This document shows positions 18,501 through 27,691 of a stretch of DNA of 64,000 nt, in pieces (the stretch's first letter is position 1; every line of letters begins with the position of its first letter). The notes under the pieces are model-generated. The model was given only the letters and a program-made list of their open reading frames with translations, was not told the origin of the DNA and searched no databases. The DNA is taken from contig NZ_JACGWS010000019.1 in NCBI RefSeq assembly GCF_014397005.1, forward strand, positions 43,303 through 107,302, read 5' to 3'. Both the position numbers and the translations under genes were made by a program. This DNA comes from Kordia aestuariivivens (lineage in GTDB: Bacteria > Bacteroidota > Bacteroidia > Flavobacteriales > Flavobacteriaceae).

Positions 18501-18743
18501 TTATCGCCATGGGCTTTTGACAAAAATCAACCGATTCCTTTTGGAAACGCAATGTACGCAAGTGAAGTTATTTTTTACATCGAAAATTTAGACTATGTAG
18601 ACTATATAAAAGATTTCAAAATGTTGCATGATGGTGGAGAAGAAGATGAAATCATTCCAACCGATCAAAAAAGTATTTTAACCTCAGTATTGCCCGAATC
18701 GCATACTGTAACCGCAATAACACGCACACTATGTCAATCTTAG
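15519..18743 (+). CDS. Baseplate J-like wedge protein (Afp11/Pvc11-like)
   Basis: The 1074-residue protein is the large gp6/J-family component. The N-terminal part has FAKNANQQ-like helical segments, the centre consists of beta domains, and the C-terminal conserved block starts at about residue 847 (YASFDGFPKESDLDFYRRVSERLRHKNRAI), followed by LWDYEHLVLQEF and VSPVYEPVTITLEARF. At about residues 508-537 there is a very basic low-complexity insert (REEKRTRKGKKRKGR), unusual for this family. It forms the wedge ring with the following Afp12-like protein, whose gene overlaps it by 13 bp. Confidence 0.92.
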   Translation: MQNDCTENTLIKLREGTTQQERYLALLDPENVKLMGFEVKDWMNFAEEFSKHVRLFSNKDYKIPNGTWEPFHNASEEIKEVIETYNEGDITPQLTLFIAFLKLLNESKERFNRITKRHLDFYYKEVLQLKKNDEKADHAYIIFELAKNANQQFLSDETLVKAGKDSEGNAIHYKLEEEIAINKAKVSALKNTYAYPAISNWHASSIANSGDGEGGEIENEGTSWLPFGDMERNLAKKGFSVSAPSLLLTEGERSITLAASYTSLATGEDIKSLITVEHTGEKGWVSLAATAITSADVENNILTIELKFSEDDDKVVAYDAEIHEGKYDTEHPIVRVLFTPENKTISAYDTYLLIANAELTKIDITTTGVYTEGLSIRNDLGKIKTDNPFFPFGPLAKKRANLKISADEWIGKTITDIEVSLNWKDQPDNFETHYQHYISEYLNIKPPATFKTIFDGNGSKTKLVTGKNGQKRFRALSSYIGNFKTVTQSVADAVADEVDAADELPPQYSREEKRTRKGKKRKGRTQDGKRTYRQDELQDLYYDHSDSAQQAAQDAQAQVDTSANTTDSGIHPGVVPEDQQLFFGNATVTFKHFLPPSTSYVPKVTDDYFIQLSLQNNFLHDAYAKIYTYYALNELALPNTAYAPVAENLKVTVTTSESVSRTSKQVALYHEHPFGIKKVNRANLALVPTPEDGGQLYIGIEQAIADQNIQLLCQIEEGSENPDAIEAYGLATVTWQYLYNNTWYNLKPSYLLKDQTDNFLKAGLVAFTVPKEFGNNTLFAEDYLWIRGTISKTYDTVSKFTNVHAQGVEVKFLNDENTLEHLENGMPAETISKLEDRLATVKKVTQPYASFDGFPKESDLDFYRRVSERLRHKNRAITLWDYEHLVLQEFTYLHKIKCLNHSTSTSFKAPGEVLMVAIPNIVDQNVYDIYKPKLSQTKLNAIETFINKLNTLHVNAKVISPVYEPVTITLEARFNEGLDANFYEKQLQQDIAQYLSPWAFDKNQPIPFGNAMYASEVIFYIENLDYVDYIKDFKMLHDGGEEDEIIPTDQKSILTSVLPESHTVTAITRTLCQS

Positions 18744-21547
18744 ATGAACATATCACCATACCGAGCAATGTAAGCTATAAAGACGACCTGGATTTTCAAT
18801 ATCTAAGAGACGCAGGACAGCAATACATTGAAGATCTCAGTCGAAAAATCTGGACAGATTACAACATTCATGATCCAGGAATTACGATCATGGAATTGCT
18901 TTGCTATGCGATTACTGATTTAGGATTACGCATTGATCAACCTATTGAAAACTTAGTAGCTTCTCCAGAAAACAACTTTGAGAAGATGCACGAACAGTTC
19001 AAATCTGCAAAAAATATATTGACGTGTAGACCTGTAACCGCTATCGATTACAGAAAACTTTTCATAGACATCAAAGGTGTAAAAAACTGCTGGTTAGCTA
19101 TTCATCAATTACCGCTATATGCAGAATGTAGCATAACGCATCCTAAAGTAAGCTTTCAACCATTTACAAATTCTGAACATCCAACAGAAACTTTGAAAAT
19201 CAAAGGATTATACACAGTATATGTTGATTTTGATGATGATGAGGAATATGTAGAAGAAGACATTATTGCGGAAATTTTTACAAAATATCACGAAAACAGA
19301 AACCTCTGTGAAGACTTAGTTGAGGTTAAAAAAATACAAAAACAATGCATTCGTGTCTGTACGCAAATTCAATTAGAAAACGGCGCAAACGAAGAAAAAG
19401 TACATGCAACCATTCAATTTGAAGTTGGACAATATCTATCACCAAGTGTACGTGCAAACTCGCTTACGGAAATGTTGGATAAAGGACTTTCGTCAGATGA
19501 AATATTTGAAGGTCCAATTTTAGAAAATGGATTCTTAACGCCGGAAGAATTACAAAAATCAGAGCTTCGCAAAGATGTACGTTTGTCAGATATCATGAAC
19601 ATTATCATGAAAATTGACGGTGTAAAACTCATTGAAGATATCAGCATTGACAACTGTCCGCCAAAAACCAGTGGAGATACAGATTGCAATCAAAACATAA
19701 GCGCAAAAAGCGATCCTTGGATTATTTGCATAGAAGAAAATCATTTGCCAGAACTTTGCGATCAAAGCACGTTTAAATACAAAAAAGGCTTCTTACCAGT
19801 TGGGTTAAACGAAGAAATGGTTGATCAATACACGGAGGAATTAGAAGCTTCTGACAAGGCAAGTCAGGAAAAATCGTTTGACGATTTACCAATGCCTTTA
19901 GGAACGTACACCGAAATAAAATACAATACCGTACAACATCACTTGCCAGAAAACTATGGAATCTCTAAATACGGATTGTCCAATTACGTTTCTGACGAGC
20001 GAAAAGTAAAAGCAAAGCAATTGCAAGGATATTTATTATTCTTTGATCAAGTATTAAGCACGTATTTCTCACATTTAGAGCATACAAAAACATTGTTATC
20101 CGCAGATGAAACCTTACAACAAACGTATTTTTTCAAAGCGGTAGAAGGCATCAATGGTATTGAAGATTTAATTTCAAGCTATCCAAACTACAAAGAAAAT
20201 GTAGAAAACATCATTGACAAACTAGAAGATTTCAATGCGAGAAGAAACGAACTATTAGATCATTTAATTGCGCGTTTTGCAGAAGTATTTGAAGATTATA
20301 CCAATACGATGTACAAACTCTTTGGAACGGCTAAAAACAGTGTTGAAAACAACATCATTAAAACGAAAAACAAATTCATCAAAGAATATGATACCATAAG
20401 CTCAGAACGTGGATTGGCTTTCAATTACAGACAATCTCCACATTGGGATACCAACAATGTATCAGGTTTTCAAAAACGAATCGCACTCTTATCTGGTTTA
20501 GACGATTATTCGCGTCGTGACTTATTCAACGATAACATTACCATAGAAACGCTAAAGCGTGTGACTATAAAAGACGGTGTGCACATTGAATATCGTTGGC
20601 AAATAAAAAGTGATGATAAAGTATACCTATCATCGCAAAAAGATTTTGTGTCAAAACAAAAGGCAATCAATGAATTGCTAGAAGTATTAAAATTGGCTAC
20701 CAATCATGACAACTATGTATTGCGCCGAACGGAAACAGCTTCCAGACGCTACTACATTGCCTTGGTAAATGAAGATGGAGACATCATTGGAAGACAGTAC
20801 AATCATTACTACGCAACAAGAGAAACAGCGGAAATAAAACGATTGGAAACCATAGCATTCATTGACGATTTACTATTTGATGAAGGTTTCTATCTCATTG
20901 AAAACATACTGACATTACCATATCATACCAAAGATATGGGAGAATTAAACGATTGTTTGCCACTATGTATTGATGATGGCTGTAACAGTTGTATCGACAT
21001 AGATCCGTTTTCGTATCAAGTAACGATCATATTTCCAGGATACACGGCACGGTTTTCAAACATAGATTTTAGAATCTTTATGGAAGACCTAATCAGAAGA
21101 GAATTGCCAGCGCACATTCAACCACGAATTTGTTGGGTTGGACACATTGATGGCGCCTTGACACAAGTCATAAAAACGCCCATAATTGAGAATGAGAGTG
21201 ATGGCATATCCAACATGGTAATTTCTGACGGATTGGTTACAGATGAAGCGCCTGTATTTAGAGTAAGTGAAGCATTGGCAGATGAAAACTTTACCTATGA
21301 AATTATAGACAATGATGAACTGTATGACATGAAACACATACAAAAAAACTGGAAAGCATTTCTAAAATCAAAAGCTAGAAAAGCTGGCGGTTATATGGCT
21401 TCACACAAAGCCACCAAAGAATTACTATGTTCAATGAACCAAATGAATACCATATATGCAACAGGAACATTACACGATTGTAATGATGATGAAGGAGAAA
21501 ACAAAAACAGAATCATACTAAACAGAAGCGCACTTGGATCGCTTTAA
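18731..21547 (+). CDS. Baseplate wedge protein (Afp12/Pvc12-like)
   Basis: The 938-residue protein starts with the family-typical N-terminus (YKDDLDFQYLRDAGQQYIEDLSRKIWTDYNIHDPGITIMELLCYAITDLGLRI, present in pieces at residues 15-70), which matches the Afp12 group that pairs with the J-like protein in the wedge. Later parts include a helical region (residues about 430-600) and a beta C-terminus with several Cys (CLPLCIDDGCNSCIDIDPF). The start overlaps the preceding gene by 13 bp, indicating coupling. After it comes a 299-bp non-coding gap, the largest in the operon. Confidence 0.9.
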   Translation: MSILDEHITIPSNVSYKDDLDFQYLRDAGQQYIEDLSRKIWTDYNIHDPGITIMELLCYAITDLGLRIDQPIENLVASPENNFEKMHEQFKSAKNILTCRPVTAIDYRKLFIDIKGVKNCWLAIHQLPLYAECSITHPKVSFQPFTNSEHPTETLKIKGLYTVYVDFDDDEEYVEEDIIAEIFTKYHENRNLCEDLVEVKKIQKQCIRVCTQIQLENGANEEKVHATIQFEVGQYLSPSVRANSLTEMLDKGLSSDEIFEGPILENGFLTPEELQKSELRKDVRLSDIMNIIMKIDGVKLIEDISIDNCPPKTSGDTDCNQNISAKSDPWIICIEENHLPELCDQSTFKYKKGFLPVGLNEEMVDQYTEELEASDKASQEKSFDDLPMPLGTYTEIKYNTVQHHLPENYGISKYGLSNYVSDERKVKAKQLQGYLLFFDQVLSTYFSHLEHTKTLLSADETLQQTYFFKAVEGINGIEDLISSYPNYKENVENIIDKLEDFNARRNELLDHLIARFAEVFEDYTNTMYKLFGTAKNSVENNIIKTKNKFIKEYDTISSERGLAFNYRQSPHWDTNNVSGFQKRIALLSGLDDYSRRDLFNDNITIETLKRVTIKDGVHIEYRWQIKSDDKVYLSSQKDFVSKQKAINELLEVLKLATNHDNYVLRRTETASRRYYIALVNEDGDIIGRQYNHYYATRETAEIKRLETIAFIDDLLFDEGFYLIENILTLPYHTKDMGELNDCLPLCIDDGCNSCIDIDPFSYQVTIIFPGYTARFSNIDFRIFMEDLIRRELPAHIQPRICWVGHIDGALTQVIKTPIIENESDGISNMVISDGLVTDEAPVFRVSEALADENFTYEIIDNDELYDMKHIQKNWKAFLKSKARKAGGYMASHKATKELLCSMNQMNTIYATGTLHDCNDDEGENKNRIILNRSALGSL

Positions 21548-21846
21548 CAAAGCATTACAAGTTGTGAGTGAAACTAAATATATAATTAAGAGATACGAAA
21601 CGTCACTTTGAGTATCATTGAGATCAACATATATTTTGATTGAAGATACTTAGTGAAGTTAAAGTGAAACAAACGAGTATCGAGAAGTAATTTGAAAATT
21701 AAATACGAAAATGGAAAGTTATTAGTAGCAAGTTAAAAGTTTATGAGTTAAAAGTTAATATGTATTGACAACTAACCAAGAGCGTAGCGACCTAAAAGCT
21801 AAAAGCGCAGCAGCCCAATAACCAACATTTAAAAAAATAAATACAG
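21548..21846. repeat. Intergenic gap with degenerate REP-like repeats
   Basis: The largest gap in the operon is filled with repeat-like sequence: a GTCACTTTGAGT...GAGTATCGAGAAGT element at about 21602-21690, which resembles the 'GTCACTTCGAG...TCGAGAAGT' palindromic repeats common in Flavobacteriia, then tandem AGTTAAAAGTT words (about 21730-21760) and an AGCGTAGCGACCTAAAAGC stretch. It has no ORF. The gap splits the core baseplate genes from the 1945-residue gene and may be a past insertion or recombination point. Confidence 0.5.
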
Positions 21847-24800
21847 ATGAAAACAATAGAGAAAAGAGAACCGTATTTACATATTTTAAACACACGTGGT
21901 AATATTTATGAAGAATTTTTACCAGATCAGGTTTTAACACACAAAAATCTAAATAAAGTTGTAAATTACTTCGAAGATCAAGATCGATTAAGTCGCATCT
22001 ACTTAATTGGTGTTGGAATAGGTTGTGGTATCAACATTGTTTCATACTCAAACGCACATATAGAAATTGGTCAAGGTGTAGGAATTACAACCGATGGCGA
22101 CATAATAAAAACAGAAACACGTAGATTTCAATACTATTCGGAACTGACTGATAGAGCGGCTTACGCTTTATTTGATGGGAGAGAGGTATATGAAATTTAC
22201 GAACAAGAGGGAGCGGGGCGTCTTCAGGACGAGCTTCCGCTCACCTCTTTTAATAGTAATGAAACTGGTACGCTCAAAGATTACATTGTCATAGCGTATG
22301 TAGAAAATTATTCAGAAGACGAAGGATTGTGTGGTGGTTCTGGTTGTGACGAAACTGGAAACAAAATATACAGCAACCTTAAATTCTTACTCACACACAA
22401 AAACAATTATTCGGCACTCATTTCAGATGATACCATTTACAGAAGTCATGACGTACTACGCTACTATGATACGCTTCCAGAATTGTGCATGCCACGTTTG
22501 CTACTAACAAAAACGAACACAACATCAGGAATCTCTATTCACGATCAATTCAAGAATAGTTTTACCTTAAAAACTGAACTATATACTGGAATTACTACGA
22601 TTATCAATCGCTTTAGCCATCGTATTAACTTTGCTAAATTTGGTGTAAACATTCCGCAAATCACAGCGTATTTTGATGATATCTTTACCGTACAACAAGA
22701 ACAATTCATTCAATACAAATACGATTTATTAAAAGATTTAATTGATACCTATCGTGAAATTCGCGAACTCATCTTACACACACGTTTTGAATGTGTTCCA
22801 ACGGTAAATGCCTTTCCAAAGCACTTACTTTTAGGAACTTTAGAAGAACAAACGCGTTTGCAAACACGACACAATTTCTATCCGTCACCAACGGTTTCAA
22901 AAAATGACGAAAACTTAATGTCTATCAGAGCATTATGTATCAAATTTTTCAATCAACTAAAAGAATACAAAATACCAAACGTAGCTACGACGGCAATCAA
23001 AATAACGCCATCCAAAAGTTATGAGTTTAAACTCAGCGAGCGTTCCATTCCGTATTACTATGAAACAAAAAATTCGTTAATCACAAACTGGAATCCAATC
23101 TCGATTCAACAGCGAAAGCCAAAAAATCAATTGGGATATCACGTTTCCAACTTGCGAAACATTCCTTGCATTCAAGAACCTTTAAAATACAGTCATTTAG
23201 ACAAAGATTTCTATCGAATAGAAGGACATCTTGGAAAAGATTTTCGCTTAGCACTCAAAAAAATAAACAGCTTAAAAGCCACATACAATCTAGCGTTTGA
23301 TGTAAAAACCATCAGCATCGGATTTCCTGTAAACAAAATTACGCTTGACGATGATACATGCGACACAAAAGACTATTCAATCCTTCTAAAAAATTGGGAA
23401 AGAGAATTTTGCTGTACCGCAGATAGCGCAACGGAATTCTTTCAACAGTACCAATTTGATGCATTAGGCGACAACGATACCAGTACTGCTGTCTATACGG
23501 TTGCGACGCAACAACCACAACAAGTTTTAGAATTACTTAGAAAAGAAAGAACAGAAAATACAGATGCTGAAAAAATCACTACGAAAGCTTTAAATATAAA
23601 TACTTCCGCAGAAAGTGCTCAGGCTGAAGCCAGATACGCAACCTCTATACAATATGCTATGGATCAAGCGTATATAAACGCTGGAACGCAAAATGTTCCT
23701 GCGGGTTACTTAGCTGTCATAGCACTCGGAATCATTGATCAAACGTTAGGAACTGTTGACAGAGACGAAGATTACTTCTTTTACACGGAATCAGCAGTGA
23801 AAATAGTAGCAGGTTTGGCGGAAATAAAAAGATACTTCTTGCAATCGTTAAATGAAATCTATATTACAGAAAAATGGACAGCACTTAACAACGCCATTGA
23901 TCAATTATGTACAGACGTAGACCAAGTATTATTTGCAATATCCGAAGCTGGAGAAAATTCAGTTTTCGGTAGTAATACACATGATAAAATGTATGAATAT
24001 TTTATCTATGACTTATCAAAAATATGCTGTTTAAAAGGAAGACTCAGTTGGTTAAAAGAACAAATTGATGAAATCCGAACAAACTTATACAAAGAATTAA
24101 TCTTATCAAGACTCATTGAATTCCATCCAGGAGCTGAGCACATGGCTGGTGTACCTAAAGGAGGTACTTTCTTAATGGTATATATTGGTGGAACAGAAAG
24201 CGTCTTAGATGATGGAGAAACAGTAGAACGCCAATTTAATGGACAAGTACAATTTGACTTTGCATTGCCGTATATGTGTTGTTCCGATTGCCCGCCAGAA
24301 ACCATTGTATTCAATAGTCCGGTAGCAGAAGCAACCTTATCTATAGCGCGAACAAAATACTGTTTGCCAACAGATGATGGACTAGAAGATTTCATCACTG
24401 GATCAACGGGAGATATTGTAACATCTCCGCAAGGCGATACATTTATTGTACCAACAGATACTGGCTATGCATTTGATCCGTCTGGAGTACCAGATGAATT
24501 ATTGGGTGAAGTCTTAACATTCTTAGTCAATGGAGATGTGCCAACAATTCCTGTTGAAATATGTGTATTCAAATATCCATCAGACGTGACGGCTTCGTAC
24601 GAATTCTCATCATGGAGTGATGAAGGAATATTTATAAATTTGAATGTAACGCATGAATTTGATACACTTTCATACTTTAGCTATGCATGGGTTCGTGAAG
24701 ATGGGACAGAAATAGGAACTGAAAAAGATATAGTAGATGCATTTTTTGCAAATCCTGAAAATTCATTTGTAGAAGGATTAAAATTAACTATTGCAGTTGC

Positions 24801-27684
24801 AGCATATCCGCTTGGATGTACTGATTCTTATGACATTCCTGTTGATGAAACACGACCAGAAGACAACGATGTTGTTGTTCCAGAAATAATATGTCATAAT
24901 TTACAAGATACCTCTCCAGCTTGGGTTCCTGTTATCGTAACACCTGCCGGAGCAACCTTAACATCGCCTCAAGAACCAATTGATGCAGATAGTTTTATAG
25001 AACTAAATGATGCTGGAGAATATTTCATAAACCCAGTAAAAGTGCCTGACGCTTTAGTAGGTGAACAAATAACATTTGTTGTCAATGGAGATCCAATACC
25101 AGTAGCACCAAATAAATTTACACAAATTGGCAGATTACCAGCAACTATAAACATTGACGAAAATGGAGAAGCTATACAACCTTATGAAGTTATCAGTTGG
25201 ACAGATGAAGGTGTAAAAGTGAATTTAATAGCATCACATGCCTATAATGATGAAACATACATTGAATACAGATGGACCAATAGTGAAACGAATGAAGAAG
25301 TTGGAACAACCCGATTGGTATCGGAAGTTTTAATTCTAGGACCAGATGCAATTGCAGCGGCTAATTTCAGCGTAGCAATGCGCGTGATTGGTTTAGAAGA
25401 TTCTTGCAACACATCATTCAATATAGATATTAGCATACCAAGACCGACGCTTGACATTCCAATTGGGCTTTGTTCTCCAGAATCTATAGTACTAGAAGTA
25501 GGACCAAATGATGTTGTAACTACATCAGCATCGGATAACCTAATTCAAAACATTTCTGATACAGTTACTTTTGAATCGGGATTACTAGCCAACTCTGAAG
25601 TAGGACTACCAATAGATGTATTCTTAAATGGTGCACTTGCAGCAACAACTACAATCTATAAAGTTCCTTCAAGTGAAAACATAAGAGCGAATGACGAATT
25701 GGTAGGTTGGGAAGGTGATAATGTCATTATAAACTTAGTGGCAGACCCAAGAGTTCCAGGAGTAACGAATCCAGAAAATTATTTAGACGTAAAATGGTTT
25801 GATAATGATGGAAACCCTATTGCTACAGATGACTTAGCAGGATATACGATCGCTTCAGATGGCGGAGTTGTAAATACTGTATTCTCTGTAACTGTATGTG
25901 TAAAATCTGATCTTGGTGTCTTAATTCCATGTGAAAGTAGTATTGATGTAACCATAAGTCATACACGCCCAACAATTGATATTTTAGACTTTCCAGAAAC
26001 GATCTGTTTCAAAGAAGGCGATGATGCTTTTACAATTCCTATAGTAATTTCAACACCAGGATTTGAAGTAACATCACCACAAGAAGCAGCAGATGCACAA
26101 TTCCTTGAAGGTGCCATAGATAGCCAAGAATTCAATCCATTTGCAATTATTGATACTGCACTATTTAGTCAAGGAATTGAGTTGCAAGTAGAAGGAGTAA
26201 CTGAGATAGTAACAAAAGTATTCAAGCTACCAGCTGATAGTTCTATCGCACATAATGTAGGTGGTTCACAATGGTTAACAGAAGGCTATGAGTTTGAAAT
26301 AACACATGATTTAAGTGATGAAAACTATTTTCAATATACTGTAGTTACTGAACCAGATGGACAGTTATTAACGCAAGTTCCTGGAAATCCAAGAGTATTT
26401 AGAATACCAGCTGATGTTTCAGTAAATCAAAGAGTAACGATTACTATCAATGTTGATGGTGTTGATTGCTTCAGTAGTGAAATTATAACAATCACATCTA
26501 CGCGTCCAGTGCCAGAGCCAACATTACCAACAACTTTTGACTTGGAGGACGCATACTGTTGGGTAGATGGATCACCAGATCTTATAATTCCAGTATCAGT
26601 TTCGCCAACTGATTTTGCAATTACTTCACCACAAGGAGACGTATTTATTCAAGATGATGGTAGTAGTTACAGATTTGTTTTATCGAATATTCCAAACACA
26701 GTATTAGGGAATGTGATTGATTTTCAAATAGATGGGAATACAATAGATTCGACAAGAGTGTTTAAAATTCCAAAATCAGAAACAATTTTGCACGATGAAG
26801 TCAACTCACAATTTATTCCTGGAGGGTATCAATTTACATTCAGACATGATTATGATGAGCATAATTACTTCAGTTATAATGTAGTAAGTGAAAGAACAGG
26901 ACAAGTGTTAACTCCTGTAGTTGGAAGCGCTGATATATTCAGAATTGAAGCTGGAAATGTTGTAAGTGAACGATTTGAAGTAATAGTATTTGTAAACGGA
27001 TTGGATTGTTCATCAGAACCAACACAAGTAACGGTTACAGCTATTGACCCAACAGATCCAACTGGACCAACAGATCCAACTGGACCAACAGATCCAACTG
27101 GACCAATTATTATAACAAATCCAATAGATCCAACCGGACCTACAAGTCCCTTAGGAAGAATGGAAGATTTGGTATGTACTACGCCTTATACGGACAGACT
27201 TAATATTTTAGGTGTTAACGTTGAATTAAATAGATTAAATACTGAATTTACAGGAAAACCGTATGAAAATTCCATAAAAACAGATGTATTAAATCCATTG
27301 GTGTCAGCGATTTCAATAGTTAATAGATCGCAAGATCTTAACAGAGACAGCGTCGAAATAATCGGTCAAATTAATACAATACGAACAGAATTAGAAAATA
27401 GATTTTTGAAAAACTCAAATATAGGAGAAACTGATAAAAACCTATTTTTGAATGTTGATGAAGTATTAGAAATCATGTCTTTAGAACTTTTACGTTGTAT
27501 TGATAACGATAGAGCATCTTCACTGATGACAAGTATTACGAACACATCAACGATTAGAAATGCTGATTATGGCGATGGTGGATCAAGAACACAAATTACG
27601 GATGCTTATCTAGATACTTTTGGTGATAAAAACGAAGCAATTAGAAACCCTCTGAATACTACTTTTTCTACTAGAACTAGATAA
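21847..27684 (+). CDS. Giant fibre-like eCIS protein with five Ig-like repeats and a PTDPTG linker
   Basis: The 1945-residue protein is not assigned to a named family. Residues 1-800 form a unique domain with GVGIGCGINIV and GQGVGITTDGDII, a pattern seen in tail-associated structural proteins, and long helical segments. Residues about 815-1730 hold five diverged repeats of about 170-190 residues, each with a T-SPQ motif (VTSPQGDTFI, TSPQEP, TSPQEA, ITSPQGDVFI; one copy degenerate), a VNGD-type turn, a KxP segment, then W-DEG/GY and a YFSY strand. Next is a PTDPTG proline/glycine linker repeated four times (about 27047-27150) and a 170-residue C-terminal domain. No signal peptide. Location suggests a tail fibre or host-binding arm, as with Afp13, but this is inferred. 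Confidence 0.7.
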   Translation: MKTIEKREPYLHILNTRGNIYEEFLPDQVLTHKNLNKVVNYFEDQDRLSRIYLIGVGIGCGINIVSYSNAHIEIGQGVGITTDGDIIKTETRRFQYYSELTDRAAYALFDGREVYEIYEQEGAGRLQDELPLTSFNSNETGTLKDYIVIAYVENYSEDEGLCGGSGCDETGNKIYSNLKFLLTHKNNYSALISDDTIYRSHDVLRYYDTLPELCMPRLLLTKTNTTSGISIHDQFKNSFTLKTELYTGITTIINRFSHRINFAKFGVNIPQITAYFDDIFTVQQEQFIQYKYDLLKDLIDTYREIRELILHTRFECVPTVNAFPKHLLLGTLEEQTRLQTRHNFYPSPTVSKNDENLMSIRALCIKFFNQLKEYKIPNVATTAIKITPSKSYEFKLSERSIPYYYETKNSLITNWNPISIQQRKPKNQLGYHVSNLRNIPCIQEPLKYSHLDKDFYRIEGHLGKDFRLALKKINSLKATYNLAFDVKTISIGFPVNKITLDDDTCDTKDYSILLKNWEREFCCTADSATEFFQQYQFDALGDNDTSTAVYTVATQQPQQVLELLRKERTENTDAEKITTKALNINTSAESAQAEARYATSIQYAMDQAYINAGTQNVPAGYLAVIALGIIDQTLGTVDRDEDYFFYTESAVKIVAGLAEIKRYFLQSLNEIYITEKWTALNNAIDQLCTDVDQVLFAISEAGENSVFGSNTHDKMYEYFIYDLSKICCLKGRLSWLKEQIDEIRTNLYKELILSRLIEFHPGAEHMAGVPKGGTFLMVYIGGTESVLDDGETVERQFNGQVQFDFALPYMCCSDCPPETIVFNSPVAEATLSIARTKYCLPTDDGLEDFITGSTGDIVTSPQGDTFIVPTDTGYAFDPSGVPDELLGEVLTFLVNGDVPTIPVEICVFKYPSDVTASYEFSSWSDEGIFINLNVTHEFDTLSYFSYAWVREDGTEIGTEKDIVDAFFANPENSFVEGLKLTIAVAAYPLGCTDSYDIPVDETRPEDNDVVVPEIICHNLQDTSPAWVPVIVTPAGATLTSPQEPIDADSFIELNDAGEYFINPVKVPDALVGEQITFVVNGDPIPVAPNKFTQIGRLPATINIDENGEAIQPYEVISWTDEGVKVNLIASHAYNDETYIEYRWTNSETNEEVGTTRLVSEVLILGPDAIAAANFSVAMRVIGLEDSCNTSFNIDISIPRPTLDIPIGLCSPESIVLEVGPNDVVTTSASDNLIQNISDTVTFESGLLANSEVGLPIDVFLNGALAATTTIYKVPSSENIRANDELVGWEGDNVIINLVADPRVPGVTNPENYLDVKWFDNDGNPIATDDLAGYTIASDGGVVNTVFSVTVCVKSDLGVLIPCESSIDVTISHTRPTIDILDFPETICFKEGDDAFTIPIVISTPGFEVTSPQEAADAQFLEGAIDSQEFNPFAIIDTALFSQGIELQVEGVTEIVTKVFKLPADSSIAHNVGGSQWLTEGYEFEITHDLSDENYFQYTVVTEPDGQLLTQVPGNPRVFRIPADVSVNQRVTITINVDGVDCFSSEIITITSTRPVPEPTLPTTFDLEDAYCWVDGSPDLIIPVSVSPTDFAITSPQGDVFIQDDGSSYRFVLSNIPNTVLGNVIDFQIDGNTIDSTRVFKIPKSETILHDEVNSQFIPGGYQFTFRHDYDEHNYFSYNVVSERTGQVLTPVVGSADIFRIEAGNVVSERFEVIVFVNGLDCSSEPTQVTVTAIDPTDPTGPTDPTGPTDPTGPIIITNPIDPTGPTSPLGRMEDLVCTTPYTDRLNILGVNVELNRLNTEFTGKPYENSIKTDVLNPLVSAISIVNRSQDLNRDSVEIIGQINTIRTELENRFLKNSNIGETDKNLFLNVDEVLEIMSLELLRCIDNDRASSLMTSITNTSTIRNADYGDGGSRTQITDAYLDTFGDKNEAIRNPLNTTFSTRTR
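22208..22248. repeat. GC-rich inverted repeat inside the giant fibre-like gene
   Basis: A locally GC-rich block in an AT-rich gene forms an imperfect inverted repeat (GAGGGAGCGG ... CCGCTCACCTC with inner GTC/GAC). It is in frame and encodes a Gly/Leu-rich loop (EGAGRLQDELPLTS). Composition and palindromic shape suggest insertion of a REP-like element into the coding sequence. Confidence 0.5.
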
Positions 27685-27691
27685 ATAATTC

